Below, piece after piece: positions 44,489 to 57,899 of a stretch of 64,000 nucleotides of DNA (position 1 is its first letter; every line of letters starts with the position of its first letter). The notes beneath the pieces were generated by a model that ran no database searches, had not been told where the DNA came from, and worked only from the letters and a program-made list of their open reading frames with translations. The position numbers and the translations under genes are program-made. Origin of the DNA: Solen grandis (lineage: Eukaryota; Mollusca; Bivalvia; Adapedonta; Solenidae); assembly GCA_021229015.1 (NCBI GenBank), contig CM037783.1, forward strand, positions 21,585,289 to 21,649,288, written 5' to 3'.

Positions 44489-47400
44489 CACGACTTAATT
44501 TTTTAATGGCTGTGTACAGTGGTTCTACTAAATCATTCATCTCTTGTAATTAACCAATTAATCAACGCCGAAATTCATTTCGGAGCTCGCCATTCCAAGT
44601 TATGATTGTGCTAGTATAGTTCAAACAACTTATATAAATCATTCTCGATGGCTTGGATGACGGCGTATGTGATCAATATTGTGGGAGGAAACGGGACGGG
44701 CGACCACCGTACCCTCTCATGTGGGTTTCCTTCGGGTTCTCCGGATGATGATTGACCATTACGATTATCACGCATGTCAGGACAAAAATAGAATTTATCA
44801 ATGTTCATTCAAAAATAAATAATGAAAAACACTGGAACCCATATGATTTACAGACGTAAAATTACCTGTCAAGTCATTGCCTAGCCGCCCATTAACTATA
44901 CGGATGGATGAAGATTTACATATATCAAGCAATTTTCCTTTATCTGCTGCTTTATCGAACAGAGGAAAAATACCGGCATGTAATCATCATCAACATCATC
45001 ATCATCATCAGTGAACAAACGCAATGAAATGGGATTTTTCATCAATCCGACTATTAAAATTCACCACATAACATGATTTTCCCCAGGGAGTGAAATTCAT
45101 TGATATAAAAGAGGTTAACCACCATTCTAAATGAAAAGAAAAATCTTTCTTTTACAGTTATCAAATAATAGTGTCCTAGTGATTTTGTATAAGCTTTTCG
45201 CCCATCTATGTTGAAATTTCCGGTTACAGTTGAATGATAAACCTTTCCAGGGCATGAAGGAGCCGTCAGGGTAGGAGGAATCCGCATTAATTATACCACG
45301 CCGTCAATATTTGGATGGCTAATCCTTATCGTACAAGCGAAGTAGTGTTGAATGAAACATTCAGTATATGATTAATTGTGACATATATCCTCACACCAAA
45401 TTGTTAAAAGACTCCTAAATTCACATTTACACTCTTCAAACATGTATTTAGAATAACACATAATATTACAGACATAATATTATGTCTAAGCTTTTATTTG
45501 TCTGTGTGTGTTATTTTTGTTTTTTGTTTGTCAAAGGAAGTGATACAACACAGTACCTCTAACATGACGTTCTTTCCTTGAACTATCCGATTTTAAAGTA
45601 TTTGAAATTTCCGAGTCAGTTGGCTCGTCACCTAAGAAAATCCATGAAGTCATCATCTAATGTTTCCTTAGCCGGTTCTGATATGTCATAATCCCTCCTA
45701 GATTGAACTTGGCATTCATTTTTTTTTAATTTCTTGAGATTTCATCGCTGCAATAAAAATCTCTATCTGCCAATTCGACAATTTCCAATCTTGATTTGAC
45801 TGTATGACTGTCATTGTAAAAAGTGCTAAGTATGTATGAAATTGCTCAAGAGCTTTTACAAGTGCGAGACAGCTTCACCTCGGTTAAAAGCTCCACTATA
45901 TGTTTTTGTTGTCAAACTGAGCTAAAATGTAACCGATTGCATCTGTTGAAAACACAAAGGGATTGTTCAGGTCAGATAAGGCAAGAATAGGTACTGATAT
46001 CAACTTCTCTTTGACCATTTCAAAAGTAGCATTGTCTTATCTTGAAAAAGATCATTTTAACGGTCTAGCGATGACAGCGTAACCAGCAATCGTAGTTATC
46101 GAAACCTAAGAAATTTCTACTCTTTTTCTTGGTATTTTAAGATAACATCTATATACCTGTGAGCAAATTTGAAATTAATACTTTGTAGAACCTTAGCCAT
46201 AACACAAAAAAATGCTATAGAGGCATTCCTAAAACCAATGTGTAACAAAAGTTTTTTTAAGATCTAAAAGTGTGAATATCTTTGAATCAGTCCCAGTAAA
46301 TAATTGACTGTTCAGTTACCAATATATCATTTTTCATCGTGTCATCTTTGACGCTTCTTATCTGCAGAGATGTTGTCTTTGAAGAAGCGCATCAACTGAA
46401 CTATCCTATAAGTATGCAAGTTAGTATAGTACAACCAAGTTCTGACGTGTTTTTTGCAAACACATCCGTGTTTTTCGCTTCACATTTCTTCAATTTTTAT
46501 ATAAGTGCTGTCCAATACAGAATCGTCTTCGAGAATAGGTTTGCAGCCATATTTATTCTGTTGCTTGATATATCATCAACTTTTCAACTCACCTTTGCAA
46601 GGAAGAGGATTCATTAACGTTCACACTACATTTCCATTCTGAGCTTTGACTTAATCCTTCGCCCATGCAACATTTTTGTGACCAATTGAAGGGACAGGTC
46701 CCATAAATGCATTTGGAATATTTGAAAGCCTTTCAGGTGCACAAGACTCTAAGTAACAGACCTAGTTAATCTTGCTAATCCTATTTTGAAAGGTTTTATC
46801 ACGTTGACCAAACTTTCTATTCTCATATTTGCAAAGTTTACTTTGCATTTGTACGAGTATTAAATTGTGATGGATTCTATCCAAAGCATGAAATCTTTGA
46901 CGAAGATTACCAATTTCAGAGGACAAGTACAACTGATCCTTTCATATGTAACTTTTTACCTCTAACGCCTTCAACCTTTTTGGACACCTTAAGTGAACTG
47001 CTGTAGGAGGGATTCCGAAATGCAGCACAAACCAGACCCTAAGCTTTCTATGACTTATGTACATTTCAACAAAAGCACTTTCCATTTTCGTTTGACACGG
47101 TGCAATACTTTCATCCTAACTTTAGTTGATTTTTTCCATTTGGTCCACTAAAGGCACTTTTTCTTTTGCATTTATGCAGTATGCTTTATTGACGTAAACT
47201 TTATAGTTTCTTGTCATTTAAGCTGTGAATGCAAAACAAAACCTGCACATATATGCCTAATACCCAAGACTGTCAGATTATGAGGATGGACATACATATC
47301 CATAACAAAGATATAAAGTGATTAATTTTCGCTGTAGCACTTCAGTTATAAACGGAACAAAAGTTATGCGTTATGTAAAAATAAAAACATATATAATATT

Positions 47401-49003
47401 GAAACATGACAATTACATGTAAACGTAAATGATATTTATATATTATAAAGAATTATGTGACAAAGCTTCGTTCATGAATTTTTTTTTTAAAAACATTTGA
47501 TCAAATTTTAAATATTATTTTCTGACAATTGGCTATACCCATCTAAGACTATTGATATGAAAATTCTTAAGATAAATACTTTCAGGGTTATTGAAGACAT
47601 TTGAAAACCTATAATCATCCATGAATGTTTTACTTTCGAAACGCACTTTTTCTACATTTGTTAACATATCAGCAAGGACTTCAAAATCTTACACCAATAT
47701 TTAATAATTTGACTAATGTACAAGTGGGTATCTACCCAACTCATCAAACACTCCCATTTTACTAGTATACGTGTTTTCACATGTAATGATGATTTACAAA
47801 ATTGAAGATGAATGCATTCAATCGTTTTTGTTTTTACCAAATTAAAAAGCTGACATTTTACACCTGTTTTTAAATTATATTCTCTTGAATTAAGAGCTTT
47901 CAGACATTTACCTGATAAGAAATCCTGATTTAAAGCAAAAGTCCCATTGTAATTAAACACGATTCCCAAATGATAAAAAATATCGACAACTTCTAAATAG
48001 TTAGAATTATATTTCCATTGCTTACTATGTAGTAAGCCCCCTCTATTTCATGTAGTCCCCATTCGACACAATATGATTTTGAAAGGTCTGCAACTGTGGA
48101 GTAAATCCTCTAGGCTATATCGTTATCGTAATACATTCCTTCATCTTGCAAAAATAGTTCCAGTTCTTCAATAAAAAGGGCAAAATGTGTCGGCGAAATA
48201 ACACACCCTTGTTTCAAACCCAAGTTGAACAATCAAAATAATCTGAAAGAAAGTTACTGTCATGGTTATAAAATAAAACTTCTTATCATTTTCTCCAAAA
48301 AGCAGCGCATTAATATTAAATCAAGAAAAGTACCTTTCATTCAAATATTTGTTCAACAAAAGCATGGCATCAACAGTTGATCGAGCCTTGCGAATCCAAA
48401 CTGAATATCATTATTTTCAATCCAATCACTTATATATGCTATTCAATACACAGTTAAATATTTTTTGAAAAATAGATGACTACGGTGGATAGCATTAAAT
48501 ATATATACTAAATGTAGCCTCTATATAATGTTCGTTTAATAATTCGTTCTTACCAAGATTGATTTCTTTTAAGGGATTTATAAACGTTTTCAGTCTACGA
48601 TAAAAAATAGTTCTTCAAATTTACTGTAAAATCGTGAATTGCACAAAATCTTCGCGTTCGTCAATTTCAACTGTAAAAGGACTACTATGCAGATTAGAAA
48701 ATATTCAGAAAACTCATTAATTATATGTATTGTTATTCTTTCGTTTGCAAAATGTTTCCAAAAATACCTAGGTTTATTATGGAGCAGCCGTTCAATTTCT
48801 GTTATCTTCTTTTTCTCATATAGTCTATGTTTCTTACGTATTAGTATTTTAGATGTTAAGCATTGTACAACGAGAAGTATTTGAATTGAGTCTATTATAT
48901 ACCGTTAATTTATTGAATCTAAATCCCTTTTCTCTACCTCAAAACATTTTGTATCAAAACAGTCAGCCTTCTTACAAATAGAGGTATTATCATTTATATA
49001 ACA
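44489..49003 (-). repeat. Macrosatellite unit 4 (4515 bp)
   Basis: Endonuclease remnant at 44812-45287, gypsy RT-RNase H at about 45788-46290, LINE RT at 47661 to about 48710. Scars: a T/A homopolymer patch at 47480-47497 replacing about 30 bp, and a short deletion at 48480-48487. At 47100-47160 it shows the empty site for the AGCTCACCTGAGC insertion (AGTTGATTTTTTCCATTTGG). Confidence 0.95.
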
Positions 49004-51187
49004 GCACGACTTAATTTTTTAATGGCTGTGTACAGTGGTTCTACTAAATCATTCATCTCTTGTAATTAACCAATTAATCAACGCCGAAATTCATTTCGGA
49101 GCTCGCCATTCCAAGTTATGATTGTGCTAGTATAGTTCAAACAACTTATAATAAATCATTCTCGATGGCTTGGATGACGGCGTATGTGATCAATATTGTG
49201 GGAGGAAACGGGACGGGCGACCACCGTACCCTCTCATGTGGGTTTCCTTCGGGTTCTCCGGATGATGATTGACCATTACGATTATCACGCATGTCAGGAC
49301 AAAAATAGAATTTATCAATGTTCATTCAAAAATAAATAATGAAAAACACTGGAACCCATATGATTTAAGACGTAAAATTACCTGTCAAGTCATTGCCTAG
49401 CCGCCCATTAACTATACGGATGGATGAAGATTTACATATATCAAGCAATTTTCCTTTATCTGCTGCTTTATCGAACAGAGGAAAAATACCGGCATGTAAT
49501 CATCATCAACATCATCATCATCATCAGTGAACAAACGCAATGAAATGGGATTTTTCATCAATCCGACTATTAAAATTCACCACATAACATGATTTTCCCC
49601 AGGGAGTGAAATTCATTGATATAAAAGAGGTTAACCACCATTCTAAATGAAAAGAAAAATCTTTCTTTTACAGTTATCAAATAATAGTGTCCTAGTGATT
49701 TTGTATAAGCTTTTCGCCCATCTATGTTGAAATTTCCGGTTACAGTTGAATGATAAACCTTTCCAGGGCATGAAGGAGCCGTCAGGGTAGGAGGAATCCG
49801 CATTAATTATACCACGCCGTCAATATTTGGATGGCTAATCCTTATCGTACAAGCGAAGTAGTGTTGAATGAAACATTCAGTATATGATTAATTGTGACAT
49901 ATATCCTCACACCAAATTGTTAAAAGACTCCTAAATTCACATTTACACTCTTCAAACATGTATTTAGAATAACACATAATATTACAGACATAATATTATG
50001 TCTAAGCTTTTATTTGTCTGTGTGTGTTATTTTTGTTTTTTGTTTGTCAAAGGAAGTGATACAACACAGTACCTCTAACATGACGTTCTTTCCTTGAACT
50101 ATCCGATTTTAAAGTATTTGAAATTTCCGAGTCAGTTGGCTCGTCACCTAAGAAAATCCATGAAGTCATCATCTAATGTTTCCTTAGCCGGTTCTGATAT
50201 GTCATAATCCCTCCTAGATTGAACTTGGCATTCATTTTTTTTTTAATTTCTTGAATTTCATCGCTGCTATAAAAATCTCTATCTGCCAATTCGACAATTT
50301 CCAATCTTGATTTGACTGTATGACTGTCATTGTAAAAAGTGCTAAGTATGTATGAAATTGCTCAAGAGCTTTTACAAGTGCGAGACAGCTTCACCTCGGT
50401 TAAAAGCTCTGCCACTGTAAGCTCTATTATCCACTATATGTTTTTGTTGTCAAACTGAGCTAAAATGTAACCGATTGCATCTGTTGAAAAGACAAAGGGA
50501 TTGTTCAGGTCAGATAAGGCAAGAATAGGTACTGATATCAACTTCTCTTTGACCATTTCAAAAGTAGCATTGTCTTATCTTGAAAAAGATCATTTAATGG
50601 TCTAGCGATGACAGCGTAACCAGCAATCGTAGTTATCGAAACCTAAGAAATGTCTACTCTTTTTCTTGGTATTTTAAGATAACATCTATATACCTGTGAG
50701 CAAATTTGAAATTAATACTTTGTAGAACCTTAGCCATAACACAAAAAAATGCTATAGAGGCATTCCTAAAACCAATGTGTAACAAAAAATTTTTTAAGAT
50801 CTAAAAGTGTGAATATCTTTGAATCTGTCCCAGTAAATAATTGACTGTTCAGTTACCAATATATCATTTTTCATCGTGTTATCTTTGACGCTTCTTATCT
50901 GCAGAGATGTTGTCTTTGAAGAAGCGCATCAACTGTACTGTCCTATAAGTATGCAAGTTAGTATAGTACAACCAAGTTCTGACGTGTTTTTTGCAAACAC
51001 ATCCGTGTGTTTCGCTACATATTTCTTCAATTTTTATATAAGTGCTGTCCAATACAGAATTGTCTTCGAGAATAGGTTTGCAGCCATATTTATTCTGTTG
51101 CTTGATATATCATCAACTTTTCAACTCACCTTTGCAAGGAAGAGGATTCATTAACGTTCACACTACATTTCCATTCTGAGCTTTGAC

Positions 51188-51592
51188 TTAATCCTTCGCC
51201 CATGCAACATTTTTGTGACCAATTGAAGGGACAGGTCCCATAAATGCATTTGGAATATTTGAAAGCCTTTCAGACCTAGTTAATCTTGCTAATCCTATTT
51301 TGAAAGGTTTTATCACGTTGACCAAACTTTTTATTCTCATATTTGCAAAGTTTACTTTGCATTTGTTTTTCTTTCCTATTACGAGTATTAAATTGTGATG
51401 GATTCTATCCAAAGCATGAAATCTTTGACGAAGATTACCAATTTCAGAGGACATGTAACTTTTTACCTCTAACGCCTTCAACCTTTTTGGACACCTTAAG
51501 TGAACTGCTGTAGGAGGGATTCCGAAATGCAGCACAAACCAGACCCTAAGCTTTCTATGACTTATGTACATTTCAACAAAAGCACTTTCCAT
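51188..51592 (-). pseudogene. 134-codon open frame of unknown identity, intact only in unit 5
   Basis: In unit 5 this minus-strand frame is open from an ATG at 51592 to 51188. It includes LRVWFVLHFGIPPTAVHL, RQRFHALDRIHHN and NIPNAFMGPVPSIGHKNVAW. In other units the same region is split by a 23-bp gain, a 14-bp loss and a 21-bp gain relative to unit 5. The first two shift the frame and together restore it. It lies upstream (in minus orientation) of the Ty3/gypsy RT fragment and downstream of the LINE 3' region, so it may be an N-terminal piece of the gypsy polyprotein or something unrelated. I do not recognise it. Confidence 0.4.
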
Positions 51593-51640
51593 TTTCGTTT
51601 GACACGGTGCAATACTTTCATCCTAACTTTAGTTGTTTTT

Positions 51641-53011
51641 AGCTCACCTGAGCACGAAGTGCTCAAGGTGAGCTATTGTGATCACCTTTTGTCCGTCGTC
51701 CGTCGTCCGTCGTCCGTGCGTGCGTCCGTCCGTCGTCAACAATTTGCTTTAAAGAACATCTCCTCCTGAACCGCTGAAGGGATTTTGACCAAACTTCACA
51801 GGAATCATCCTTATGATGCCTTCTATAAAGTTGTACAAATTATTCAGATTGGTTGAAAAAGTAGGTCACAGGAGCTAAAAATAGATTTTAAAAACTCAAA
51901 CTTTGAAAATCTTCTTCTGCAAAACTGCAAGGCCTAGAGCTTAGATATTTGGTATGTAGCATCATCTTATGGGCCATTACCAAGATTGTGCAAATCATAG
52001 CCCTATGGTGATAAATGCCCCCGCACCAGGGGTCACTTGTTTTACATAGAGTTATATAGGAAAATCTTAAAAAATCTTCTTCTGTAAATCCATAAGGCCC
52101 AGAGCTTAGATATTTGGTATGTAGCATCATCTAATGGTTCATTACCAAGATTGTTCAAATCATAGCCCTATGGTGATAAATGCTCCCGCACCAGGGTCAC
52201 TTGTTTTACATAGAGTTATATAGGAAAATCTTAAAAAATCTTCTTCTGTAAATCCATAAGGCCCAGAGCTTAGATATTTGGTATGTAGCATCATCTAATG
52301 GTTCATTACCAAGATTGTTCAAATGATAGCCTTACGGTGATAAATGACCCTGCACCAGTGGTCACTTGTTTCACATAGAGTTACATAGGAAAAGACCTAG
52401 AGCTTAATCTATAGATTTGATGTGAAATATTGTCTAGTGGTCCGTACCCACATAATTCATAGTTATAGACCAATCATAAAAAAAATATTTTGCAATATTA
52501 CTAGTTTGAGAGATTAAAATTTGGCCCTTGATTGAATCACTTTTTACTTTAAATTACATACTTGATATATGTTTTATATTAAAATCAGTATCTACGATTA
52601 AATAAAATGATAAAAAGACTAAGAGAATATATTGTGTCAATTGTATATTAAATAAAGGTTTTCTTTAAGAAAGATATGAAAGTACAGATAATCGTATTGT
52701 TGGTAATAAAAACACATTCGGTCGTTTTAGGTTATAATATTATTAACCAATGAAAAATTAGGAAACTATTCAGCCCTCCATTTCCGGTTTCAGTTTGGTA
52801 GGTATACGATTCTCTTCAGAAATTTCAACGAATTATCGAAGATCATTAATCTAACAGACCTAAAAAGCGATTGAAAAGTAGGTCAGTAGGTCAAATCTTA
52901 GAAAAACCTTGTTTACACACTGGAGGCCACAATTTTGATTCAATCTTCATCAAACTTGGTCAGCACAAATGTCCTCAGGTGAGCGTCTTTATGGCCATCT
53001 TGGCCCTCTTG
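51641..53011 (+). mobile_element. AGCTCACCTGAGC element, copy E
   Basis: The 5' end AGCTCACCTGAGC-ACGAA-GTGCTCAAGGTGAGCT forms a hairpin. Then come a CCGTCGT-rich stretch and tandem ~170-bp units (AATCTTCTTCTGTAAATCC..AAGGCC..TTTGGTATGTAGCATCATC). A unique A/T-rich section (52400-52950) precedes CTCAGGTGAGCG, the GGCCATCTTGGCC hairpin and CTCTTG at 53011. Unoccupied units 6 and 7 read AGTTGTTTTTTTCCATTTGG, whereas here five Ts lie left and four right. The net gain is two Ts, as for copy A. The interior resembles copy A, not B or C. Confidence 0.92.
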
Positions 53012-55208
53012 TTTTCCATTTGGTCCATCATTTACTAAAGGCACTTTTTCTTTTGCATTTATGCAGTATGCTTTATTGACGTAAACTTTATAGTTTCTTG
53101 TCATTTAAGCTGTGAATGCAAAACAAAACCTGCACATATATGCCTAATACCCAAGACTGTCAGATTATGAGGATGGACAAAGATATAAAGTGATTAATTT
53201 TCGCTGTAGCACTTCAGTTATAAACGGAACAAAAGTTATGCGTTATGTAAAAATAAAAACATATATAATATTGAAACATGACAATTACATGTAAACGTAA
53301 ATGATATTTATATATTATAAAGAATTATGTGACAAAGCTTCGTTCATGAATTTTATTTCGTTCTGACTTCAACAGAATACATTTGATCAAATTTTAAATA
53401 TTATTTTCTGACAATTGGCTATACCCATCTAAGACTATTGATATGAAAATTCTTAAGATAAATACTTTCAGGGTTATTGAAGACATTTGAAAACCTATAA
53501 TCATCCATGAATGTTTTACTTTCGAAACGCACTTTTTCTACCATTGTTAACATATCAGCAAGGACTTCAAAATCTTACACCAATATTTAATAATTTGACT
53601 AATGTACAAGTGGGTATCTACCCAACTCATCAAACACTCCCATTTTACTAGTATACGTGTTTTCACATGTAATGATGATTTACAAAATTGAAGATGAATG
53701 CATTCAATCGTTTTTGTTTTTACCAAATTAAAAAGCTGACATTTTACACCTGTTTTTAAATTATATTCTCTTGAATTAAGAGCTTTCAGACATTTACCTG
53801 ATAAGAAATCCTGATTTAAAGCAAAAGTCCCATTGTAATTAAACACGATTCCCAAATGATAAAAAATATCGACAACTTCTAAATAGTTAGAATTATATTT
53901 CCATTGCTTACTATGTAGTAAGCCCCCTCTATTTCATGTAGTCCCCATTCGACACAATATGATTTTGAAAGGTCTGCAACTGTGGAGTAAATCCTCTAGG
54001 CTATATCGTTATCGTAATACATTCCTTCATCTTGCAAAAATAGTTCCAGTTCTTCAATAAAAAGGGCAAAATGTGTCGGCGAAATAACACACCCTTGTTT
54101 CAAACCCAAGTTGAACAATCAAAATAATCTGAAAGAAAGTTTCTGTCATGGTTATAAAATAAAACTTCTTATCATTTTCTCCAAAAAGCAGCGCATTAAT
54201 ATTAAATCAAGAAAAGTACCTTTCATTCAAATATTTGTTCAACAAAAGCATGGCATCAACAGTTGATCGAGCCTTGCGAATCCAAACTGAATATCATTAT
54301 TTTCAATCCAATCACTTATATATGCTATTCAATACACAGTTAAATATTTTTTGAAAAATAGATGACTAAGGTAATTCCATTGGATAGCATTAAATATATA
54401 TACTAAATGTAGCCTCTATATAATGTTCGTTTAATAATTCGTTCTTACCAAGATTGATTTCTTTTAAGGGATTTATAAACGTTTTCAGTCTACGATAAAA
54501 AATAGTTCTTCAAATTTACTGTAAAATCGTGAATTGCACAAAATCTTCGCGTTCGTCAATTTCAACTGTAAAAGGACTACTATGCAGATTAGAAAATATT
54601 CAGAAAACTCATTAATTATATGTATTGTTATTCTTTCGTTTGCAAAATGTTTCCAAAAATACCTAGGTTTATTATGGAGCAGCCGTTCAATTTCTGTTAT
54701 CTTCTTTTTCTCATATAGTCTATGTTTCTTACGTATTAGTATTTTAGATGTTAAGCATTGTACAACGAGAAGTATTTGAATTGAGTCTATTATATACCGT
54801 TAATTTATTGAATCTAAATCCCTTTTCTCTACCTCAAAACATTTTGTATCAAAACAGTCAGCCTTCTTACAAATAGAGGTATTATCATTTATATAACAGC
54901 ACGACTTAATTTTTTAATGGCTGTGTACAGTGGTTCTACTAAATCATTCATCTCTTGTAATTAACCAATTAATCAACGCCGAAATTCATTTCGGAGCTCG
55001 CCATTCCAAGTTATGATTGTGCTAGTATAGTTCAAACAACTTATATAAATCATTCTCGATGGCTTGGATGACGGCGTATGTGATCAATATTGTGGGAGGA
55101 AACGGGACGGGCGACCACCGTACCCTCTCATGTGGGTTTCCTTCGGGTTCTCCGGATGATGATTGACCATTACGATTATCACGCATGTCAGGACAAAAAT
55201 AGAATTTA

Positions 55209-55699
55209 TCAATGTTCATTCAAAAATAAATAATGAAAAACACTGGAACCCATATGATTTACAGACGTAAAATTACCTGTCAAGTCATTGCCTAGCCGCC
55301 CATTAACTATACGGATGGATGAAGATTTACATATAATCAAGCAATTTTCCTTTATCTGCTGCTTTATCGAACAGAGGAAAAATACCGGCATGTAATCATC
55401 ATCAACATCATCATCATCATCAGTGAACAAACGCAATGAAATGGGATTTTTCATCAATCCGACTATTAAAATTCACCACATAACATGATTTTCCCCAGGG
55501 AGTGAAATTCATTGATATAAAAGAGGTTAACCACCATTCTAAATGAAAAGAAAAATCTTTCTTTTACAGTTATCAAATAATAGTGTCCTAGTGATTTTGT
55601 ATAAGCTTTTCGCCCATCTATGTTGAAATTTCCGGTTACAGTTGAATGATAAACCTTTCCAGGGCATGAAGGAGCCGTCAGGGTAGGAGGAATCCGCAT
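55209..55699 (-). pseudogene. LINE EEP-type endonuclease remnant (representative copy)
   Basis: Two minus-strand frames cover the C-terminal half of an apurinic-type (EEP) endonuclease of a non-LTR retrotransposon. The upstream frame (55699-55466) ends in GKIMLCGEF, which continues in a shifted frame as NSRIDE, matching the family's GDFNxR motif with a frameshift right at the motif. The next frame (55457-55209) carries IRIVNGRLGND, LTGNFTSVN and GSSVFHYL, matching the NGRxGxD..GxxT..SVIDY region. The catalytic D-H pair at the very end is not evident: SVIDY has become SVFHY. A GAT-repeat run (DDDDDVDDD) interrupts the middle and looks like a trinucleotide expansion. Copies lie at matching positions in the other units. 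Clade (CR1/L2/jockey-like) not resolved. Confidence 0.8.
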
Positions 55700-56199
55700 T
55701 AATTATACCACGCCGTCAATATTTGGATGGCTAATCCTTATCGTACAAGCGAAGTAGTGTTGAATGAAACATTCAGTATATGATTAATTGTGACATATAT
55801 CCTCACACCAAATTGTTAAAAGACTCCTAAATTCACATTTACACTCTTCAAACATGTATTTAGAATAACACATAATATTACAGACATAATATTATGTCTA
55901 AGCTTTTATTTGTCTGTGTGTGTTATTTTTGTTTTTTGTTTGTCAAAGGAAGTGATACAACACAGTACCTCTAACATGACGTTCTTTCCTTGAACTATCC
56001 GATTTTAAAGTATTTGAAATTTCCGAGTCAGTTGGCTCGTCACCTAAGAAAATCCATGAAGTCATCATCTAATGTTTCCTTAGCCGGTTCTGATATGTCA
56101 TAATCCCTCCTAGATTGAACTTGGCATTCATTTTTTTTTTAATTTCTTGAGATTTCATCGCTGCAATAAAAATCTCTATCTGCCAATTCGACAATTTCC

Positions 56200-56700
56200 A
56201 ATCTTGATTTGACTGTATGACTGTCATTGTAAAAAGTGCTAAGTATGTATGAAATTGCTCAAGAGCTTTTACAAGTGCGAGACAGCTTCACCTCGGTTAA
56301 AAGCTCCACTATATGTTTTTGTTGTCAAACTGAGCTAAAATGTAACCGATTGCATCTGTTGAAAAACAAAGGGATTGTTCAGGTCAGATAAGGCAAGAAT
56401 AGGTACTGATATCAACTTCTCTTTGACCATTTCAAAAGTAGCATTGTCTTATCTTGAAAAAGATCATTTTAACGGTCTAGCGATGACAGCGTAACCAGCA
56501 ATCGTAGTTATCGAAACCTAAGAAATTCTACTCTTTTTCTTGGTATTTTAAGATAACATCTATATACCTGTGAGCAAATTTGAAATTAATACTTTGTAGA
56601 ACCTTAGCCATAACACAAAAAAATGCTATAGAGGCATTCCTAAAACCAATGTGTAACAAAAGTTTTTTTAAGATCTAAAAGTGTGAATATCTTTGAATCA
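56200..56700 (-). pseudogene. Ty3/gypsy-like RT-RNase H fragment (representative copy)
   Basis: Minus-strand motifs appear in the order expected for a gypsy polyprotein, spread over shifting frames. They are FTLLDLKKTF (the sDL box); NASIAFFCVMAKVLQ; YIDVIL in place of the catalytic YIDD; YAVIARPLK; then MVKEKLISVPILAL; NNPFVFSTDAIGY (RNase H start) and LVKALEQFHTYL. The second catalytic Asp of YIDD is Val and several stops intervene, so the fragment is dead. No LTRs, protease or integrase were found, so only about 0.5 kb of pol survives. Equivalent fragments lie at 32521-33022, 36980-37478, 41361-41862, 45788-46290, 50305-50825 and 60740-61245. Confidence 0.75.
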
Positions 56701-57899
56701 GTCCCAGTAAATAATTGACTGTTCAGTTACCAATATATCATTTTTCATGTGTCATCTTTGACGCTTCTTATCTGCAGAGATGTTGTCTTTGAAGAAGCGC
56801 ATCAACTGAACTATCCTATAAGTATGCAAGTTAGTATAGTACAACCAAGTTCTGACGTGTTTTTTGCAAACACATCCGTGTTTTTCGCTTCACATTTCTT
56901 CAATTTTTATATAAGTGCTGTCCAATACAGAATCGTCTTCGAGAATAGGTTTGCAGCCATATTTATTCTGTTGCTTGATATATCATCAACTTTTCAACTC
57001 ACCTTTGCAAGGAAGAGGATTCATTAACGTTCACACTACATTTCCATTCTGAGCTTTGACTTAATCCTTCGCCCATGCAACATTTTTGTGACCAATTGAA
57101 GGGACAGGTCCCATAAATGCATTTGGAATATTTGAAAGCCTTTCAGGTGCACAAGACTCTAAGTAACAGACCTAGTTAATCTTGCTAATCCTATTTTGAA
57201 AGGTTTTATCACGTTGACCAAACTTTCTATTCTCATATTTGCAAAGTTTACTTTGCATTTGTACGAGTATTAAATTGTGATGGATTCTATCCAAAGCATG
57301 AAATCTTTGACGAAGATTACCAATTTCAGAGGACAAGTACAACTGATCCTTTCATATGTAACTTTTTACCTCTAACGCCTTCAACCTTTTTGGACACCTT
57401 AAGTGAACTGCTGTAGGAGGGATTCCGAAATGCAGCACAAACCAGACCCTAAGCTTTCTATGACTTATGTACATTTCAACAAAAGCACTTTCCATTTTCG
57501 TTTGACACGGTGCAATACTTTCATCCTAACTTTAGTTGTTTTTTTCCATTTGGTCCACTAAAGGCACTTTTTCTTTTGCATTTATGCAGTATGCTTTATT
57601 GACGTAAACTTTATAGTTTCTTGTCATTTAAGCTGTGAATGCAAAACAAAACCTGCACATATATGCCTAATACCCAAGACTGTCAGATTATGAGGATGGA
57701 CATACATATCCATAACAAAGATATAAAGTGATTAATTTTCGCTGTAGCACTTCAGTTATAAACGGAACAAAAGTTATGCGTTATGTAAAAATAAAAACAT
57801 ATATAATATTGAAACATGACAATTACATGTAAACGTAAATGATATTTATATATTATAAAGAATTATGTGACAAAGCTTCGTTCATGAATTTTAATTCGT

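Larger units (their letters stand above)
49004..54899 (-). repeat. Macrosatellite unit 5 (5896 bp, with inserted element)
   Basis: The longest unit, because it carries copy E (51641-53011). Endonuclease remnant at about 49330-49803, gypsy fragment at about 50305-50825, LINE RT at 53547 to about 54600. Private differences: a ~22-bp insertion at 50409-50430; loss of 23 bp at about 51272; 14 extra bp (TTTTTCTTTCCTAT) at about 51366; loss of 21 bp at about 51453; and loss of CATACATATCCATAA near 53178. The middle group of indels is shared with unit 0. Confidence 0.95.
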
